Notes: a model not told the origin generated them from the letters alone. Positions 1 through 6,021 are shown, counted from the first letter of the stretch. The stretch is DNA of 6,526 nucleotides from Anaerolineae bacterium (GCA_014879345.1 JACSSI010000285.1:1-6526), one strand, 5' to 3'. Numbers and translations: made by a program.

Positions 1-1
1 C

Positions 2-1072
2 GGCCAGCAGTTTGGCGGTAATGATGCCGATTCCTTGCGTTATAATAATGAAAAGCATTTTACAAATATTCGTCAATTAACATTTGGCGGTGACAATGCC
101 GAAGCATATTGGAGTTATGACGGTACAGAATTGATTTTTCAAAGTAATTGGGATAAATTAACCAAACAAGGCTGTGATCAAATATTCAGAATGAATGCAG
201 ATGGCAGTGCTTATAAGAGTGGTAAAAAATATGAATTAGTCAGTACGGATAAAGGACGTACCACATGTTCGTATTTTTTGAAAGATGGGCGTATTGTTTT
301 TGGTTCGACCCATGAAGCCGGCGGTGCATGTCCGGAAGCGACAATGTTTGCCGAAGGACGATATGTTTGGAATATATATGACAGTTACGATATTTATATT
401 ACAGATAAAAAGGGTAAAAATCCTAAAAAACTAATCGCTTCTCCTAAATACGATGCAGAAGTAACATGTTCACCGGACGGTAAGTATATCATTTTTACAT
501 CAAATCGTTCGGGTGATTTGGAATTATGGCGCTATGAAATTTCTACGGGTGCATTAAAACAATTAACAAATACGCTTGGTTATGACGGAGGTGCTTTTTT
601 CTCACCCGACAGTAAAAAGATTGTATGGCGAGCAAGTCGTCCTATCAAAGATGAGGATGTAAAAAATTACAAAGAATTGCAGGAAAAAGGATTAGTTGAG
701 CCGAAAGAATTGCAATTATTTATTGCAGATATAGACGGCAATAATGTGGAGCAAATTACCAATTTGTCCGGAGCTAATTGGGCACCCTTTTTTCATCCTT
801 CCGGCAATAAAATATTATTCTGCTCCAACCATCATTCACAAAAAAAAGGCGGTCGTGAATTTGCAATATTTATGATTGATATTCGCACAAAAGCTGTAGA
901 ACAAATTACCCATTCCAGTACATTTGATGCTTTTCCGATGTTCTCACCGGACGGAAAAAAAATCGTGTGGTGCAGTAATCGTAATAAAGAACGAACACCA
1001 ACCCGTTCAACAAATGTTTTTGTTGTATTATCCCGCATGTGGACACATGCGACCATGTACCCGTTTGGGTAA
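2..1072 (+). CDS. TolB-like WD40/PD40 beta-propeller protein, 5'-partial, with a foreign C-terminal tail
   Basis: The reading frame is open from base 2, so the true start lies outside the window; the TTG at 35 is internal. The visible 356 residues hold repeated PD40-type propeller blades. Each has a SPDG-like turn followed by a hydrophobic strand: W37-S-Y-D-G, SPDGKYIIF near 157, SPDSKKIVW near 201, HPSGNKILF near 265 and SPDGKKIVW near 315, often preceded by a QLT or QIT strand. Such propellers occur in TolB and in secreted or periplasmic proteins of Bacteroidota, where they usually bind a protein or peptide partner. The exact role cannot be read here, and any signal peptide would be upstream. 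The homologous part appears to end at TNVFV (about 1024). The last 15 residues and the stop codon come from DNA of different composition, so the natural C-terminus is missing. A+T-rich codon use is unlike every other gene here. Confidence 0.8.
   Translation, partial: GQQFGGNDADSLRYNNEKHFTNIRQLTFGGDNAEAYWSYDGTELIFQSNWDKLTKQGCDQIFRMNADGSAYKSGKKYELVSTDKGRTTCSYFLKDGRIVFGSTHEAGGACPEATMFAEGRYVWNIYDSYDIYITDKKGKNPKKLIASPKYDAEVTCSPDGKYIIFTSNRSGDLELWRYEISTGALKQLTNTLGYDGGAFFSPDSKKIVWRASRPIKDEDVKNYKELQEKGLVEPKELQLFIADIDGNNVEQITNLSGANWAPFFHPSGNKILFCSNHHSQKKGGREFAIFMIDIRTKAVEQITHSSTFDAFPMFSPDGKKIVWCSNRNKERTPTRSTNVFVVLSRMWTHATMYPFG
1022..1030. other. Compositional breakpoint between two source genomes
   Basis: To the left, DNA is A+T-rich, codes for a Bacteroidota-style propeller protein and lacks the ACGGCCGT octamer. 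To the right, DNA is richer in G+C, codes for Min and Rod proteins and is studded with that octamer. The propeller protein loses its family-like sequence just after TNVFV, where relatives typically continue with a short Ala-Asp-Trp-type ending (from recall). The tail of another gene's reading frame starts at about the same point. A perfect 7-bp hairpin (CGCATGT, loop GGAC, ACATGCG; 1034-1051) lies within ten bases of the join. The cause may be assembly or amplification chimerism, or a real rearrangement; the former is more likely. Confidence 0.7.
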
Positions 1073-1097
1073 AGAAACTGAGAACAGACTGGCATGA
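1026..1097 (+). CDS. 3' tail of an unidentified gene overlapping the minC start
   Basis: One frame is open from the breakpoint to a TGA at 1095-1097 that overlaps the minC ATG (1094-1096) as ATGA, the classic stop/start overlap of translationally coupled genes. The 23 codons include CGHMRPC, two cysteines around a Gly-His-Met-Arg-Pro, and end in ENRLA. I do not recognise the protein. It reads as the C-terminus of whatever gene preceded minC in the source genome, with the rest lost at the join. A 23-codon open frame can arise by chance, so the ATGA overlap is the main support. Confidence 0.35.
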   Translation, partial: YYPACGHMRPCTRLGKETENRLA

Positions 1098-1813
1098 TTG
1101 ACTCCGCGACAGAACAACTGGTACGCATTAGAGGCATTAAGGACGGCATCCTGGTTACGCTGGGATCTGGCCCTTATCTTGATGTGTATGATCAGCTTGT
1201 GGCGGAAGTGTCACAGAAGGAAGCCTTCTTACAAGGTAGTCAGGTTACGCTAGATGTTGGCTCTCGTTTGCTTGCCCGTGAGCAGTTATCAGAACTGGTA
1301 GATTTGTTTGCCAGCCACAGCCAGGTGTTGTGGACGGTTTTGGCTGAAGCAGATGAGACCCGTGAGGCGGCACAAGGTTTGAGTTTAGCCACGCGCGTGG
1401 CTGGCAGCCAAACTGATTTAACAGGACGGCCGTTATCCCCATCTCAAATATCAACGACAATAGAACAACCGGCTCAGAGTGGTGACGCTCTTTTCTTGAA
1501 AGAGACATTGCGTTCCGGCCGTTCTGTATTTCATGAAGGGCCAGTGGTGGTGATGGGTGACGTGAATCCTGGTGCTGAAATCATCGCGGCGGGTGATGTT
1601 ATCGTGTGGGGACGGCTGCGTGGACTGGTTCATGCTGGCGCGTTGGGGGATGAAACGGCCGTTATCTGCGCCCTTTCCCTCATTCCCACCCAACTGCGCA
1701 TCGCCGACCAGATCGCCATTTCACCCAATGGCAGCAAACACAAACCCGAGCCAGAAATAGTATCAATCCGCAACGGCCAAATTGTGGCCGAATCCTGGCA
1801 GCAAAAGAACTGA
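1094..1813 (+). CDS. minC: Septum site-determining protein MinC
   Basis: MinC is the division inhibitor of the Min system. MinD carries it to the membrane, where it blocks FtsZ polymer assembly away from midcell. The protein has 239 residues (E. coli 231). Residues 1 to about 105 form the N-terminal FtsZ-inhibiting domain; residues 106-130 look like a variable linker rich in Ser, Thr, Gln and Pro. The C-terminal beta-helix domain starts near D131 and carries RSGR at 140-143, matching the RSGQ signature used in dimerisation and MinD contact. A run of Gly- and Val-rich strands follows (MGDVNPGAE, AAGDVIVWGRLRG, HAGALGD). The start is fixed by a stop at 1070-1072 in the same frame. No good Shine-Dalgarno sequence is seen, but the ATG overlaps an upstream stop as ATGA, suggesting coupled translation. 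minD and minE follow on the same strand. Confidence 0.93.
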   Translation: MIDSATEQLVRIRGIKDGILVTLGSGPYLDVYDQLVAEVSQKEAFLQGSQVTLDVGSRLLAREQLSELVDLFASHSQVLWTVLAEADETREAAQGLSLATRVAGSQTDLTGRPLSPSQISTTIEQPAQSGDALFLKETLRSGRSVFHEGPVVVMGDVNPGAEIIAAGDVIVWGRLRGLVHAGALGDETAVICALSLIPTQLRIADQIAISPNGSKHKPEPEIVSIRNGQIVAESWQQKN

Positions 1814-1825
1814 GATTCAGAGGCT

Positions 1826-1886
1826 GGAGATAATGAGATGGACAAAGACGTAACTTGGCATCTCCAATCCCGATTCTCTAATCTCC
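1826..1886 (+). repeat. Degenerate heptad inverted repeat (GGAGATT type) between minC and minD
   Basis: The right side is four 7-base units in a row, CATCTCC, AATCCCG, ATTCTCT and AATCTCC (1859-1886). On the other strand these are variants of GGAGATT. The left side has GGAGAT (1826-1831) and GAGATG (1835-1840), which pair exactly with ATCTCC (1881-1886) and CATCTC (1859-1864), so the gap can fold into an imperfect hairpin. The left units are not in strict 7-base register. The pattern resembles short tandem heptanucleotide repeats known from filamentous cyanobacteria and seen, from recall, in Chloroflexota intergenic regions. Confidence 0.5.
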
Positions 1887-1891
1887 ATTTT

Positions 1892-1896
1892 AGGAG
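1892..1896 (+). promoter_or_regulatory. minD Shine-Dalgarno site, can pair with upstream TCTCC
   Basis: AGGAG sits six bases before ATG 1903 but only three before GTG 1900, which decides the minD start in favour of the ATG. TCTCC at 1882-1886, the end of the heptad repeat, is exactly complementary to GGAGA at 1893-1897 across a 6-base loop, so the site could be masked. The same TCTCC can instead pair with GGAGA at 1826-1830. Whether this has any regulatory effect is inference. Confidence 0.6.
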
Positions 1897-1902
1897 AAAG
1901 TG

Positions 1903-2709
1903 ATGAGTGCAAAAGTAATAACTGTGACCTCTGGAAAAGGCGGCGTGGGCAAAACCACCGTTACCGCCAATTTAGCTGCTGCCTTGGCCATGCAGGGGCG
2001 CAAAGTCGTAGCCATGGATGCCGATATTGGTTTGCGCAATTTAGATGTGGTGATGGGGTTGGAGAATCGCATCGTTTACGACCTGGTTGATGTCATCGAA
2101 GGGCGCTGTCGCCTGCGCCAGGCCATGATTAAAGATAAACGTCAGCCGGAACTCTACCTGATTCCGGCCGCCCAAACCCGCGATAAAATGGCCGTCAGCC
2201 CGTCAGACATGGTATTGGTCTGCGACCAACTGCGGGAAGAGATGGACTACATCGTCATCGACTCGCCAGCTGGCATTGAGCGCGGTTTCCGCAACGCCAT
2301 CGCCCCTGCTGACCAGATTATTATCGTCACCAACCCTGAGGTTTCAGCTGTGCGCGATGCTGACCGCATCATCGGTCTTGTCGAAGCGGAAGAAAAAGGC
2401 CCCGCTAAACTGCTCATTAACCGCTTGAAACCGTCTATGGTGGCTCGCGGCGATATGCTTTCTATTGAGGATGTAATTGACATCCTGGCAATTGATCTCA
2501 TTGGCGTTATCCCAGAAGACGAATCGATTCTGGTTGCCAGCAACCAAGGTTTGCCTGTTGCCATGACCAGTGTCAACGGCTCCAGCGCCAGCCAGGCATT
2601 CCGCAATGTGGCCCAGCGCATTGAAGGTGTAGATGTGCCATTTATGGATTTAACGCAAAAAGATGGGTTTATGGAACGGTTGCGCAGTTGGTTAGCTGGT
2701 GAAAGTTAA
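1903..2709 (+). CDS. minD: Septum site-determining protein MinD, membrane ATPase
   Basis: MinD is the ParA/MinD-family ATPase that dimerises with ATP, binds the membrane, recruits MinC and is released when MinE triggers hydrolysis. The deviant Walker A motif is GKGGVGKTT, with signature lysine K12 and phosphate-binding K17. It is followed by the MinD-typical DADIGLRNLDVVMGLENR stretch, DSPAGIERGF (Walker B and switch region) and a TNPEVSAVRDADR segment. The C-terminus FMERLRSWLAGES fits the amphipathic membrane-targeting helix of MinD. Length is 268 residues (E. coli 270). A GTG at 1900 would add one residue but leaves too short a gap to the AGGAG ribosome site, so ATG 1903 is chosen. The gene lies 89 bases after minC and 74 before minE. 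No sequence oddities are seen. Confidence 0.97.
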   Translation: MSAKVITVTSGKGGVGKTTVTANLAAALAMQGRKVVAMDADIGLRNLDVVMGLENRIVYDLVDVIEGRCRLRQAMIKDKRQPELYLIPAAQTRDKMAVSPSDMVLVCDQLREEMDYIVIDSPAGIERGFRNAIAPADQIIIVTNPEVSAVRDADRIIGLVEAEEKGPAKLLINRLKPSMVARGDMLSIEDVIDILAIDLIGVIPEDESILVASNQGLPVAMTSVNGSSASQAFRNVAQRIEGVDVPFMDLTQKDGFMERLRSWLAGES

Positions 2710-2716
2710 GATAAAG

Positions 2717-2771
2717 GTTCGTAGTACGCACGGATGTGCGTCAGCAGCGCATTAATCTGCGCACTACAAAC
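2717..2771 (+). repeat. Three-way-junction palindromic element between minD and minE
   Basis: The element can fold as an outer stem plus two hairpins that abut it. The outer stem is GTTCGTAGT (2717-2725) with ACTACAAAC (2763-2771), 8 of 9 paired. Hairpin one is ACGCAC-GGAT-GTGCGT (2726-2741), perfect. Hairpin two is GCGCA-TTAATC-TGCGC (2747-2762), also perfect, and only CAGCA is left single-stranded between them. This compact Y shape is typical of small interspersed palindromic repeats. It ends one base before the minE ribosome site GGAG (2772-2775), so it could affect minE translation or mRNA processing. No coding potential is evident. Confidence 0.65.
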
Positions 2772-2783
2772 GGAGCAAAGGCT

Positions 2784-3047
2784 ATGAGTTGGTTCAATAA
2801 GTTGTTTGGAGAGAAAGAGGCGAGTGGGGCGGTTGCCAAACAGCGGCTGCAAATGGTTCTGATTCATGATCGCAGTGAGGTGTCTCCTGGCTTGATTGAG
2901 CAGATTAAGGACGACATCATCCGCGTGATTGCCAGCCGTTTGGCAATCGATGAGGAGCATGTCAAGATTGATTTGACGCAATCTGGCCGAGAGAGTTACC
3001 TGATGGCCGAGATTCCGTTGGATACAAAGGCTCGCAGCCGAGCTTAA
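2784..3047 (+). CDS. minE: Cell division topological specificity factor MinE
   Basis: MinE displaces MinC from MinD and stimulates MinD ATPase activity, which drives Min oscillation and keeps the inhibitor away from midcell. The protein has 87 residues (E. coli 88). The N-terminus MSWFNKLFGEK fits the short amphipathic membrane-binding segment. AKQRLQMVLIHDR (18-30) matches the conserved MinD-contact region AKERLQ, with the key arginine at R21 as in E. coli. The C-terminal part (IKDDIIRVIASRLAID, then a VKIDL strand) is the topological-specificity and dimerisation domain. ATG 2784 is chosen because GGAG (2772-2775) lies eight bases upstream and the product then starts like known MinE. The longer frame from GTG 2736 would begin inside a hairpin. 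A terminator follows, closing the min operon. Confidence 0.95.
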   Translation: MSWFNKLFGEKEASGAVAKQRLQMVLIHDRSEVSPGLIEQIKDDIIRVIASRLAIDEEHVKIDLTQSGRESYLMAEIPLDTKARSRA

Positions 3048-3066
3048 TCAGTTGATTTGCGTTTTC

Positions 3067-3126
3067 AAGCGGGGATGAGGCGAAAAGGGGATGAAGATCA
3101 CCCAGTCGCTGCATCCTCGCTTTTTT
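3067..3126 (+). terminator. Rho-independent terminator after minE
   Basis: AAGCGGGGATG (3067-3077) pairs over 11 bases (one G-U) with CATCCTCGCTT (3112-3122), and six T residues occupy 3121-3126. The 34-base interior can extend the fold through GCGA (3080-3083) with TCGC (3106-3109) and a GGG/CCC pairing. It starts 20 bases after the minE stop, so it plausibly ends the minC-minD-minE transcript. The octamer GGGGATGA occurs twice in the left half (3071 and 3087), so an alternative stem register is possible. Confidence 0.8.
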
Positions 3127-3127
3127 G

Positions 3128-3156
3128 TTGCCCTGCTTACTAATTCCCCATAGAAC
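3128..3156 (+). promoter_or_regulatory. Candidate sigma-70-type promoter for rodA
   Basis: TTGCCC (3128-3133) and TAGAAC (3151-3156) are separated by 17 bases, four of six matches each to the consensus boxes. They lie directly after the min terminator and about 78 bases before rodA. The tRNA promoter downstream has nearly the same boxes and spacing, which adds some weight. There is no direct proof of activity. Confidence 0.4.
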
Positions 3157-3177
3157 GAGAAGTGGATTAAAATTTGG

Positions 3178-3197
3178 TGGGAAACGGCCGTTTCCCA
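3178..3197. repeat. Perfect 20-nt palindrome centred on ACGGCCGT
   Basis: TGGGAAACGGCCGTTTCCCA reads the same on both strands with no loop. It lies between the rodA promoter candidate and the rodA start (37 bases before the ATG) and contains the dispersed octamer ACGGCCGT at its centre. It could be a binding site for a dimeric protein or an extended copy of the dispersed motif. It is unlikely to be a terminator because no T run follows. Confidence 0.6.
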
Positions 3198-3233
3198 TCG
3201 CCTCTTCCATAATTTCCATTAAAATTCCTGGAT

Positions 3234-4340
3234 ATGAACCTCAGTCGATCCACCTGGCGTCATTTTGATATTTGGCTTACCGCAGCGGTTTTGCTGCTGA
3301 CAGGGTATGGCATCCTCATGATCCGCAGTGCCGTTACTGGCGCTCCTGCGTTTGAGACCCTGCCAATGGCGCAGGTGCAGTGGGCAATCATTGGCTTTAT
3401 CGTGATGCTGATCGTATCTGCCATTGATTACCGTTACCTCACTTCCGCCCACTGGTACATATATGCCGTACTGGTAGCAGCGCTTATCTTCGTTGTGGTT
3501 GGCGGTCAGGTCAACAATGACGCCCGCCGTTGGATCAACCTGGGTTTCATCGAAATTCAACCCTCAGAGTTTGGCCGTATCTTTTTGGCGATCACCTTTG
3601 CCCAGTTTTTGGCAAATCGCCGACATAAAATCAACCGATTTTCCAATACCATAACCACCATCATTTACATTGGCATACCCATTGGCTTGATTTTTCTCCA
3701 GCCTGACTTGGGTATGTCCATCTTGTTTATCGTGATTTGGTTTGTCATGATTTGGCTGGCGGGGCTGCCATTGTCTCATTTTTTAATCCTGGGTGCATTG
3801 GGGTTGGCCTCGATTATTGTTATCTATCCCAATCTCGCGGATTATCAAAAATCCCGCATCACCACCTTCCTTAACCCGGAAGAGGCAGATGCCGAATCTG
3901 TTTTTAACGTGGATCAGGCTGAAATTAGTGTCGGCTCTGGTGGGTGGTTTGGTAAAGGATACTTGCAGGGAACCCAAAGTCAGCTTGGTTTCTTGCGTGT
4001 GCAGCACACAGACTTTATCTTTTCTGTCATAACTGAGGAAATGGGGTTGATTTTTGGTTCGCTGTTTGTGCTGCTGCTCATGGGCTTTATTCTATGGCGC
4101 ATCATTCGGGTGGCGATGGTGACACCAGACCCGGCTGGTAAGTATATGGTGGCTGGCATTGCCGCCATTCTCTTCTTTCAAACGATGGTAAATGTGGGCA
4201 TGAACACCCGTGTGTTGCCGGTTACGGGTCTGACACTGCCGTTTGTTAGCTATGGCGGCAGTTCCCTGGTGACGTTGTTTATTGCCCTGGGCGTGGTGCA
4301 ATCTGTGCTCATGCGCCATCGTAAACAAGACTTTGGTTAA
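3234..4340 (+). CDS. rodA: RodA, SEDS-family peptidoglycan glycosyltransferase
   Basis: RodA polymerises lipid II into glycan strands during cell elongation, working with a class B penicillin-binding protein in the cytoplasmic membrane. The 368-residue protein has about ten hydrophobic segments, the first near residues 14-30 and the last near the C-terminus. SEDS signatures are present: ARRWINLGFIEIQPSEF, LQPDLG, GKGYLQGTQSQLGFL then QHTDFIFSVITEE, and LPFVSYGGSS. D260 in QHTDF is the position proposed as catalytic in RodA. LQGTQSQLGFL points to RodA rather than FtsW, which has a different sequence there. Small deviations are FLR-VQHTDF, where proline or another residue is usual, and ARRWI for the common QRWI. 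ATG 3234 is the only sensible start, since a stop at 3210-3212 precedes it in frame; its ribosome site is weak. Its partner penicillin-binding protein is not in the window. Confidence 0.92.
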   Translation: MNLSRSTWRHFDIWLTAAVLLLTGYGILMIRSAVTGAPAFETLPMAQVQWAIIGFIVMLIVSAIDYRYLTSAHWYIYAVLVAALIFVVVGGQVNNDARRWINLGFIEIQPSEFGRIFLAITFAQFLANRRHKINRFSNTITTIIYIGIPIGLIFLQPDLGMSILFIVIWFVMIWLAGLPLSHFLILGALGLASIIVIYPNLADYQKSRITTFLNPEEADAESVFNVDQAEISVGSGGWFGKGYLQGTQSQLGFLRVQHTDFIFSVITEEMGLIFGSLFVLLLMGFILWRIIRVAMVTPDPAGKYMVAGIAAILFFQTMVNVGMNTRVLPVTGLTLPFVSYGGSSLVTLFIALGVVQSVLMRHRKQDFG

Positions 4341-4344
4341 AAAC

Positions 4345-4414
4345 CAGTGAACAGTGGGCAGTGGTCAGTAAACAGTAAAACGCACTGTTCACTGTATACT
4401 GTTTACTGTATACT
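4345..4414. repeat. Inverted pair of heptad tandem arrays between rodA and gltX
   Basis: The left array is five consecutive 7-base units: CAGTGAA, CAGTGGG, CAGTGGT, CAGTAAA, CAGTAAA (4345-4379). The right array is ACTGTTC, ACTGTAT, ACTGTTT, ACTGTAT plus ACT (4384-4414), reading as the complement. Exact inverted pairs are CAGTGAACAGT (4345-4355) with ACTGTTCACTG (4384-4394), and CAGTAAACAGT (4366-4376) with ACTGTTTACTG (4398-4408). The two arrays can form one long imperfect hairpin with a 7-base loop (4377-4383). No T run follows, so it is not an obvious terminator. TATACT occurs twice (4395 and 4409) and could serve as a -10 box for gltX, but no good -35 box accompanies it. Confidence 0.75.
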
Positions 4415-4452
4415 CCTCTCTCGATTAATAATTCCCAAAAAAGGTTAATAAC

Positions 4453-5937
4453 ATGAGTGTTCGACTACGATTTGCCCCTAGTCCAACGGGGTATTTACAC
4501 ATTGGTGGGGCGCGTACGGCGCTGTTTAGCTGGATGTTTGTCAAGCGGCATGGCGGTCAGTTTATTTTACGCATTGAAGATACCGATCAGAAGCGCTTTG
4601 TGGAAGGTGCGGTGGAAGAGATTATGGCTTCGATGCGCTGGCTGGGTCTCGACTGGGATGAAGGGCCGGATATTGGCGGCCCTTATGGCCCGTATGTGCA
4701 GACAGAACGAGCCGCATTGTATCAAGAGTGGGCTAATTGGCTGGTGGATAACGGCCGTGCCTACAAATGTTTTGCTACCGCTGAAGAACTAGCCGAAATG
4801 CGCGTTGAATTAGAAGCAAAAGGCGACCGTTCTGGCTACGACCGACGCTACCGGGATATGGATGCAGCCCAAGTGGCGGAACTGGAAGCGCAGGGCAAGC
4901 CGTATGTCATTCGGTATAAGATGCCGCTGGATGGGGTGACGGTGGTTGAAGATTTGATTCGCGGTGAGGTGGTGTTTGAAAACAGCCAATTCACGGATGC
5001 GGTGCTGATGAAATCGACTGGACTGCCGACGTATCATCTGGCTCATGTGGTGGATGATCATTTTATGGAGATTACGCACATCACACGCGGCGATGAATGG
5101 CTGAGTTCGGCGCCGCTTCATTTTCAGTTGTGGCAGGCGTTTGGCTGGGAACGGCCGTTATACGCCCATATGCCTGTCATCCTCAACCCCAGCGGTAAAG
5201 GCAAGCTCAGTAAACGCACCCAATCCTTCCAGGATGGACAGTGGCAGGTGCTGGTCAAAGTGGATGAATATGAAGAACAAGGGTACATCCCCGTCGCTGT
5301 CAACAACTTCATCGCCAATGTGGGCTGGTCATCCGGCGATGACCTGGAGATATTCACCCCTGAGGAAATTATTCCGCGCTTCGATTTAGCCGATGTCAAC
5401 TCTGCCCCGACCAGTTTGCCCTACGCCAAATTGGATTGGATCAACGGGCAGCACATCCAGCAAATGGATGATGTCGAGCTGGCAAAAGCACTTAAACCAT
5501 TTCTGGAAGCGGCTGGCTATGAAGTGAATGTGGAGGCCCTGCTGATTGTGATGCCGTCCATGAAAGTGCGGCTCAAACGGCTGACAGATGCGGAAGAATT
5601 CCTGCAATTCTTGTTTAGTGACGATGCTGCTATTGAACTGACGGCTGACCAACTCGTGCATAACCAACTGCCAGCCGATGCTGCCAGAAACGGTTACGAG
5701 CAAGCCCTCGCCTTTGTGCAGACTACTGACACGTTCGACCTGGACACCATCAGCACCACGTTGATGAGCATTGGCGAAAGTGTGACCACGACGGGCAAAG
5801 CTGGCCCTTTCCTGGGCAAACTGCGTTTGGCGATGACGGGACAAAATGTCTCGCCGCCTGTGTTTGAGTCCATGCTGGCGCTGGGTCGTGAGCGGACGGC
5901 GGCGCGGTTAAAGCAGGTCGTTGGTTTGTTTGCATAA
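4453..5937 (+). CDS. gltX: Glutamyl-tRNA synthetase
   Basis: This class I synthetase attaches glutamate to tRNA-Glu in the cytoplasm, and in some bacteria also to tRNA-Gln. The 494-residue protein starts with RFAPSPTGYLHIGGARTALF, with the HIGH-type motif H16-I-G-G. It continues through the family stretches RIEDTD, GPYVQTER, YKCFAT and LPTYHLAHVVDDH, and has the KMSKS-type motif K251-L-S-K-R. After that motif the common HGA-type continuation is replaced by TQSFQDGQWQVLVKVDEYEE, which looks like a lineage-specific loop. The helical anticodon-binding domain covers about 345-494. R373 in KVRLKRL may match the Thermus arginine that reads the third anticodon base and favours tRNA-Glu, but the alignment by eye is uncertain. 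No Cys-rich zinc site is seen. AAGG (4441-4444) lies eight bases before the ATG. The upstream gap holds the heptad repeat and no recognisable T-box. Confidence 0.97.
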   Translation: MSVRLRFAPSPTGYLHIGGARTALFSWMFVKRHGGQFILRIEDTDQKRFVEGAVEEIMASMRWLGLDWDEGPDIGGPYGPYVQTERAALYQEWANWLVDNGRAYKCFATAEELAEMRVELEAKGDRSGYDRRYRDMDAAQVAELEAQGKPYVIRYKMPLDGVTVVEDLIRGEVVFENSQFTDAVLMKSTGLPTYHLAHVVDDHFMEITHITRGDEWLSSAPLHFQLWQAFGWERPLYAHMPVILNPSGKGKLSKRTQSFQDGQWQVLVKVDEYEEQGYIPVAVNNFIANVGWSSGDDLEIFTPEEIIPRFDLADVNSAPTSLPYAKLDWINGQHIQQMDDVELAKALKPFLEAAGYEVNVEALLIVMPSMKVRLKRLTDAEEFLQFLFSDDAAIELTADQLVHNQLPADAARNGYEQALAFVQTTDTFDLDTISTTLMSIGESVTTTGKAGPFLGKLRLAMTGQNVSPPVFESMLALGRERTAARLKQVVGLFA

Positions 5938-5946
5938 AAAACGCTG

Positions 5947-6021
5947 TTAACGCAAAGGAGCAAAGGACGCAAAGAACCCCCAGAATTTTCGCGTCTTCCA
6001 CGCTTTGTGTCTTTGCGTTAA
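5947..6021. repeat. CGCAAAG-type inverted repeat between gltX and trnQ
   Basis: TTAACGCAAAG (5947-5957) is exactly complementary to CTTTGCGTTAA (6011-6021). Inside, GCAAAG-type units recur on the left (CGCAAAGG, AGCAAAGG, ACGCAAAG), and CAAAG at 5961-5965 pairs with CTTTG at 6003-6007. The array of about 8-base units facing its complement resembles small repeats found between genes in several bacterial groups. It follows the gltX stop by nine bases and could reduce read-through or protect the mRNA 3' end. The following run is AAAAATTTT, so terminator function is weakly supported. Confidence 0.6.

Noticed and set aside
1..1072. Natural fusion of the propeller protein to a new C-terminal domain
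   Set aside because: The extra 15 residues are low in family signal and out of frame with the likely gene tail there, so read-through into unrelated DNA fits better.
832..1149. Open frame of 105 codons on the - strand spanning the junction
   Set aside because: It crosses the breakpoint and lies antisense to the propeller gene and the minC start, with no family resemblance.
1900..1902. GTG as the minD start
   Set aside because: Only three bases separate it from AGGAG, while the adjoining ATG has six.
2736..2783. Longer minE start at GTG 2736
   Set aside because: It would place the start inside a perfect hairpin and add 16 residues not found in MinE; ATG 2784 has a well-placed GGAG.
4345..4414. 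CRISPR array
   Set aside because: Units are only 7 bases, there are no spacers, and the two halves are inverted rather than direct repeats.
4341..4452. T-box or other riboswitch before gltX
   Set aside because: No T-box sequence or specifier-loop arrangement could be seen; the gap is filled by the heptad repeat.
5386..5844. Open frame of 152 codons on the - strand
   Set aside because: It lies wholly inside gltX and has no recognisable domain; it is a shadow of the real gene.
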